The notes below the pieces were generated by a model. That model did no database searches. It saw nothing but the letters and a program-made list of their open reading frames with translations, and was not told the origin of the DNA. Below, piece after piece: positions 60,840-64,000 of a DNA stretch of 64,000 bases; position 1 is the first letter of the stretch; every line of letters starts with the position of its first letter. Source of the stretch: Lichenihabitans psoromatis (lineage in GTDB: Bacteria > Pseudomonadota > Alphaproteobacteria > Rhizobiales > Beijerinckiaceae); the NCBI RefSeq assembly GCF_004323635.1, contig NZ_CP036515.1, positions 248,001 to 312,000 of the forward strand, written 5' to 3'. Both the position numbers and the translations under genes were made by a program.

Positions 60840-62663
60840 TCAAGCTTCCGCGAGCGGCCGGGTCGCGTGCTCCAGCCAGGATCTAACATCCGGCTCGACC
60901 AGCGGCGACACGATCGCCCGTACGGTCTCGTGATAGGCGTCGAGCCAGGTTCGCTCCTCCATCGTGAGCAGGCCCGCCTCGACGAGCTTGAGGTCGATCG
61001 GCGCAAACGTCAGCGTCTCGAACCCGAGCATCGGACGCTCCGCCCCTGAGATCTCCCGCGATTCGACCAACAGCAGGTTTTCGATCCGAATGCCCCAATG
61101 GCCCGCTTTGTAATAGCCGGGTTCGTTGGACAGGATCATACCCTCGACCAGTGCGACCGTGCCGGTTTTGGCGATGCGCTGCGGTCCTTCATGCACCGAC
61201 AGATAGGCGCCGACGCCGTGGCCCGTGCCATGGTCGAAGTCGAGCCCGGCCTGCCATAGGAACTGCCGGGCGAAACTGTCGAGTTGGGCGCCCGATACGC
61301 CTTGCGGGAACACCGATCGGGCGATCGCGATATGCCCTTTGAGCACGCGGGTGAACCGATCGCGCATCTCCGCAGAGGCATCCCCCACCACCACGGTGCG
61401 GGTAATGTCGGTCGTGCCGTCTTCATATTGCGCGCCGCTGTCGATCAGAAAGATGCCCTGCCCGATCGATCGGTTCGACGCCGTCGTGACGCGATAATGC
61501 GGAATGGCGGCATGTGGGCCGAAGCCGGCGATCGTCGGAAACGACACATCCTTGAGAAGCCCCGTATCACGCCGGAAGCTCTCCAGCGCCTCGACCGCGT
61601 CAATCTCGGTCAAGCCGCCCTTTGGCGCCTCGCGATCGAACCAGGCTAGAAAGCGGACGACGGCTGCGGCATCGCGGCGATGCGCGTCGCGCGATCCCTG
61701 CCGCTCCGCCTGTGTCTTCGCCGCCTTCATCAAGGCAATCGGATCCGCCACCACATCGGCGCGACCGCCCGCGTCGGTGACGGCCGACTTCAACTTTTGC
61801 GGCGCCGTCGCGGCGTCGAACATCACGACACCGCCGCCGGCACCGAGCGCCGCGAGATCACCCGTCAGGCGCCTCGGCTCGACGATGTCGGCCAGAGCCT
61901 CCAAGGCATCGCGGACGCTGTTGGAAAGCTTTCGCCCATCGAGATAGAGGGTCGGGCGTCCCTCACGCGGCAGCAGCGCAAACCCAAGCGGCAGCGGCGT
62001 ATGCCCGACGTCATCGCCTCTGATGTTGAAGGTCCAGGCCATTGCATGCGGATCGCTGACCAAGAGCGCAGCGGCGTCTTTCATCGCGCCACGAATGTCG
62101 GCGAACTTGCCCGAGACGTCCCGTCCGGCCAACGCATCGCGATACAGCGCGATCTGACCGAAACGCGGCGCGGGGCGATCCGCCCAGACGGCATCGATCG
62201 GATTACGGTCCAACGCCACGAGGGTCGCACCGGCTCCCGTCACCGCCTTGTCGAGCCGCTCGACCTGAGCCGGCGTGTGGAGCCATGGATCGTAGCCGAG
62301 CCGGTCCCCTTTTTTGAGATGGGTCGACAGCCATGTCTCCGGCGGGTTGTCGATCAGCGACTGCGGCGCCAACACCGTTCCATCGACCTGATCGACGACC
62401 TGGATCGTGTAGCGTCCGTCGACGAAGATCGCGGCACTATCGCGCAACACGATCGCGGTCCCGGCCGAGCCGGTAAACCCGGTGAGCCACGCCAGACGCT
62501 CGGCGCAAGCGGGTACATATTCGTTCTGATGTTCGTCGGCGCGCGGCACGATAAAGCCGTCGACGCCATGGCGCGCCAAGGCGGCGCGGAGCAAGGCAAC
62601 GCGCGGGCCGCCTTGTGTCGGATCGGCGGTTTCGTCAAAGGATTGGAACTGAGCTTTGGACAT
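60840..62663 (-). CDS. Xaa-Pro aminopeptidase family protein (three-domain form)
   Basis: A 607-residue metallopeptidase that removes N-terminal residues before proline. Two N-terminal creatinase-like domains (VDGFIVPRADEHQNEYVPACAERLAWLTGFTGSAGTAIVL) precede the pita-bread domain with the metal ligands in IDSGAQYEDGTTDITRTVVVG, FDHGTGHGVGAYLSVHEGP and LSNEPGYYKAGHWGIRIENLLLV. The extra ~200 residues relative to PepP are typical of the eukaryotic-like three-domain form found in alphaproteobacteria. It faces the VOC gene divergently. Confidence 0.94.
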   Translation of the reverse strand: MSKAQFQSFDETADPTQGGPRVALLRAALARHGVDGFIVPRADEHQNEYVPACAERLAWLTGFTGSAGTAIVLRDSAAIFVDGRYTIQVVDQVDGTVLAPQSLIDNPPETWLSTHLKKGDRLGYDPWLHTPAQVERLDKAVTGAGATLVALDRNPIDAVWADRPAPRFGQIALYRDALAGRDVSGKFADIRGAMKDAAALLVSDPHAMAWTFNIRGDDVGHTPLPLGFALLPREGRPTLYLDGRKLSNSVRDALEALADIVEPRRLTGDLAALGAGGGVVMFDAATAPQKLKSAVTDAGGRADVVADPIALMKAAKTQAERQGSRDAHRRDAAAVVRFLAWFDREAPKGGLTEIDAVEALESFRRDTGLLKDVSFPTIAGFGPHAAIPHYRVTTASNRSIGQGIFLIDSGAQYEDGTTDITRTVVVGDASAEMRDRFTRVLKGHIAIARSVFPQGVSGAQLDSFARQFLWQAGLDFDHGTGHGVGAYLSVHEGPQRIAKTGTVALVEGMILSNEPGYYKAGHWGIRIENLLLVESREISGAERPMLGFETLTFAPIDLKLVEAGLLTMEERTWLDAYHETVRAIVSPLVEPDVRSWLEHATRPLAEA

Positions 62664-62723
62664 GCGGTCAGATTAGTGCAGGTCCAGCCCAAGCGAAACG
62701 CCAATCGGCGGAAGGCCGTCACG

Positions 62724-63104
62724 ATGCTCAACGCAATCCACCACGTTGCCCTGATCGCCTCCGACTATGAACGATCCAAGCGATTTTACAGCGAGACCCT
62801 GGGACTGCCGATCATCCGCGAGGTGTGGCGGGAGGCGCGCCGCTCGTGGAAATGCGATCTCCAGGTCGGCTCGTCACAGATCGAGTTATTCTCGTTTCCA
62901 GAAGCCCCGCCCCGGCCCTCATGGCCGGAAGCCTGCGGGCTGCGGCACCTCGCTTTTGAGGTTGACCGGCTCGACCCGATCATTCAGCGGCTCGACGATG
63001 CCGGCGTCACCGTCGAACCGGTTCGGATCGACGAGCACACGGGTCGGCGTTTCACCTTCTTCGCCGACCCGGATGGGCTGCCGCTCGAACTCTACGAACG
63101 GTGA
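62724..63104 (+). CDS. VOC-family protein (GloA2/YaeR type)
   Basis: A 126-residue glyoxalase-fold protein: AIHHVALIASDYERSKRFYSETLGLPIIREVWR at the N-terminus, SSQIELFSFPEAPPRPSWPEACGLRHLAFEV in the middle and FTFFADPDGLPLELYER at the end, all typical of the YaeR/SMU1112c subgroup of unknown substrate. The two half-motifs contain His and Glu as possible metal ligands. The chosen ATG at 62724 has GGAAGG in front. Confidence 0.88.
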   Translation: MLNAIHHVALIASDYERSKRFYSETLGLPIIREVWREARRSWKCDLQVGSSQIELFSFPEAPPRPSWPEACGLRHLAFEVDRLDPIIQRLDDAGVTVEPVRIDEHTGRRFTFFADPDGLPLELYER

Positions 63105-63135
63105 GCCTTGGGCCCGGTCCCCGGTCGTTTCAGGA

Positions 63136-63444
63136 TCAGCCCGGAAGCTTGTCGGCGAGGATTTCCATCTTGTGGATCTGCGGCGGTTCGGCGAAGAGAT
63201 CACCGGCCGCAGCCTTTTCCATCAAAGCGGCAGCGACTTTGCCATTGAGATGAGCGTCGCGACCGGCTTCATCGTCGAACGTGTCGAAGATCGCGAAGGA
63301 GGACGGACCCTCCTTAATGGCGAACCAGGATCGGGTGCCGGGCTCCGCATTGACCAAAGGAAGAGCGGAGCGGAGAAATTCCGCGACTTCGTCTTCCTTC
63401 CCGGGCTTGGCTTTCAGCGGAACATAAAGTGCAAATTTGGTCAT
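63136..63444 (-). CDS. Antibiotic-biosynthesis-monooxygenase (ABM) domain protein
   Basis: A 102-residue dimeric ferredoxin-like fold: FALYVPLKAKPGKEDEVAEFLRSALPLVNAEPGTRSWFAIKEGPSSFAIFDTFDDEAGRDAHLNGKVAAAL. Proteins of this type include small monooxygenases and quinol oxidases, often of unknown substrate. GGAGGAC before the ATG at 63444 sets the start. Confidence 0.85.
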   Translation of the reverse strand: MTKFALYVPLKAKPGKEDEVAEFLRSALPLVNAEPGTRSWFAIKEGPSSFAIFDTFDDEAGRDAHLNGKVAAALMEKAAAGDLFAEPPQIHKMEILADKLPG

Positions 63445-63521
63445 GGCGTTGTCCTCCAAGAGACACGATGAGCATAGGGCGGTGACACGCGATTGAAAGG
63501 CGCCCCGGTCCGAGCAGCGTC

Positions 63522-63550
63522 TTGACGCTTGCGCCGCAACCCCGTATAGA
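63522..63550 (+). promoter_or_regulatory. Strong sigma-70-type promoter of rpmB
   Basis: TTGACG (63522-63527) and TATAGA (63545-63550) are spaced by exactly 17 bases, 137 bases before the rpmB start. This is among the best matches to the housekeeping promoter in the window, as expected for a ribosomal protein gene. Confidence 0.7.
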
Positions 63551-63686
63551 CCCGCCTTCTGGGACGTGGCGGGCTCGTGCTCGCGACATCCCTATTCACT
63601 CGATTTTCGTGGCTGATAGGTCCCGGGTCACCGGTCCTTCGCATTTTTTTGCCGGCCGCAAACAACTGTCCCGAAGGATGAAGTCC

Positions 63687-64000
63687 ATGGCCCGCCGTTG
63701 TGAACTGACCGGCAAAGCCGTCCAAAGCGGCAATCTCGTCAGCCACTCCAATCACAAGACGCGCACCCGGTTCCTCCCGAACCTGTGCAATGTCACGCTC
63801 ATCTCGGAAGCTCTCGAGCGTTCGGTTCGCCTCCGTGTCGCGGCAGCTTCGCTGCGGAGCGTCGAGCATCGGGGCGGCCTCGATGCCTTTCTGATCAAGG
63901 CGGATGACAGCGATCTGTCGCAAAACGCCCGTGTGTTGAAGCGCGAAATCAAGAAGCGGACCGCCGCTTCCGCAGCGACCGCGTCGGCATCCGAAGCCGC
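63687..64000 (+). CDS. rpmB: 50S ribosomal protein L28, 5' part
   Basis: The frame starts at ATG 63687 with GAAGGA in front and runs off the window end, so the stop is not seen. [69 protein letters not shown] is the L28 core. The visible C-terminus is alanine-rich and about 104 residues are in view, near the full length. Confidence 0.95.
   Translation, partial: MARRCELTGKAVQSGNLVSHSNHKTRTRFLPNLCNVTLISEALERSVRLRVAAASLRSVEHRGGLDAFLIKADDSDLSQNARVLKREIKKRTAASAATASASEA

Overview
The window is a contiguous piece of an alphaproteobacterial chromosome, almost certainly from the Hyphomicrobiales (Rhizobiales). The DNA is GC-rich and densely coding. It carries several gene sets typical of that order: the ChvI/ChvG two-component system followed by a short HPr kinase, an EIIA-Man-type protein and HPr; argD-argF-hslO; leuS-lptE-holA; gcrA; and a CarD-type regulator. 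I see no rRNA or tRNA gene, CRISPR array, insertion sequence or prophage.

Layout. 0-9.9 kb: 3' end of gltB, gltD, a small conserved protein, an EamA exporter, a DUF459 SGNH hydrolase, an MltB-like lytic transglycosylase, kdsD and an outer-membrane beta-barrel protein. 10-13 kb: carD, a 755-bp stretch with no convincing gene, a HugZ/PPOX-like protein and an orphan amino-acid ABC ATPase. 13.3-17.3 kb: chvI-chvG-hprK-EIIA-HPr, a signalling operon with a regulatory (not sugar-transporting) PTS. 17.4-22.5 kb: an Hsp20 gene with a heat-shock-type promoter and a ROSE-like RNA thermometer, a dienelactone hydrolase, a YfcG-type GST, a Gfo/Idh dehydrogenase with a secreted alpha/beta hydrolase, and a YggS-type PLP protein. 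22.7-28.5 kb: leuS-lptE-holA, a DUF3833-like protein and msrP.

29.3-39.3 kb is the most distinctive part: a catabolic island that looks like a D-apiose/D-apionate pathway. One operon holds an ApnO-like oxidoisomerase, an RbsBAC-type sugar ABC transporter with a DUF2291 lipoprotein, and an ApsD-like Gfo/Idh dehydrogenase. A NanR/FadR-type GntR regulator lies convergent to it. Divergent from the regulator are a RuBisCO-like protein (RLP) and a DUF1537 kinase (OiaK-like). A 12-base string occurs both in front of the first operon and in the regulator/RLP intergenic region, and is a candidate operator tying the two halves together. The RLP retains the carbamylatable-lysine motif but lacks other RuBisCO residues, so it is a sugar-acid catabolic enzyme and not a CO2-fixing enzyme.

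39.5-53.9 kb: an NAD(P)-binding protein, a methylmalonyl-CoA epimerase-like VOC protein, an RhtA-like exporter, serB and miaA (divergent, nearly overlapping starts), amn with a two-subunit aconitase X, an isochorismatase-family hydrolase with a GlxA-type regulator, a LysE exporter, lpd, and argD-argF-hslO. 53.9-64 kb: gcrA behind a promoter studded with GANTC methylation sites, ligA, a small secreted protein, a MarR-EmrA-EmrB efflux operon, aminopeptidase P, two small enzyme-like proteins and the start of rpmB, which runs off the window.
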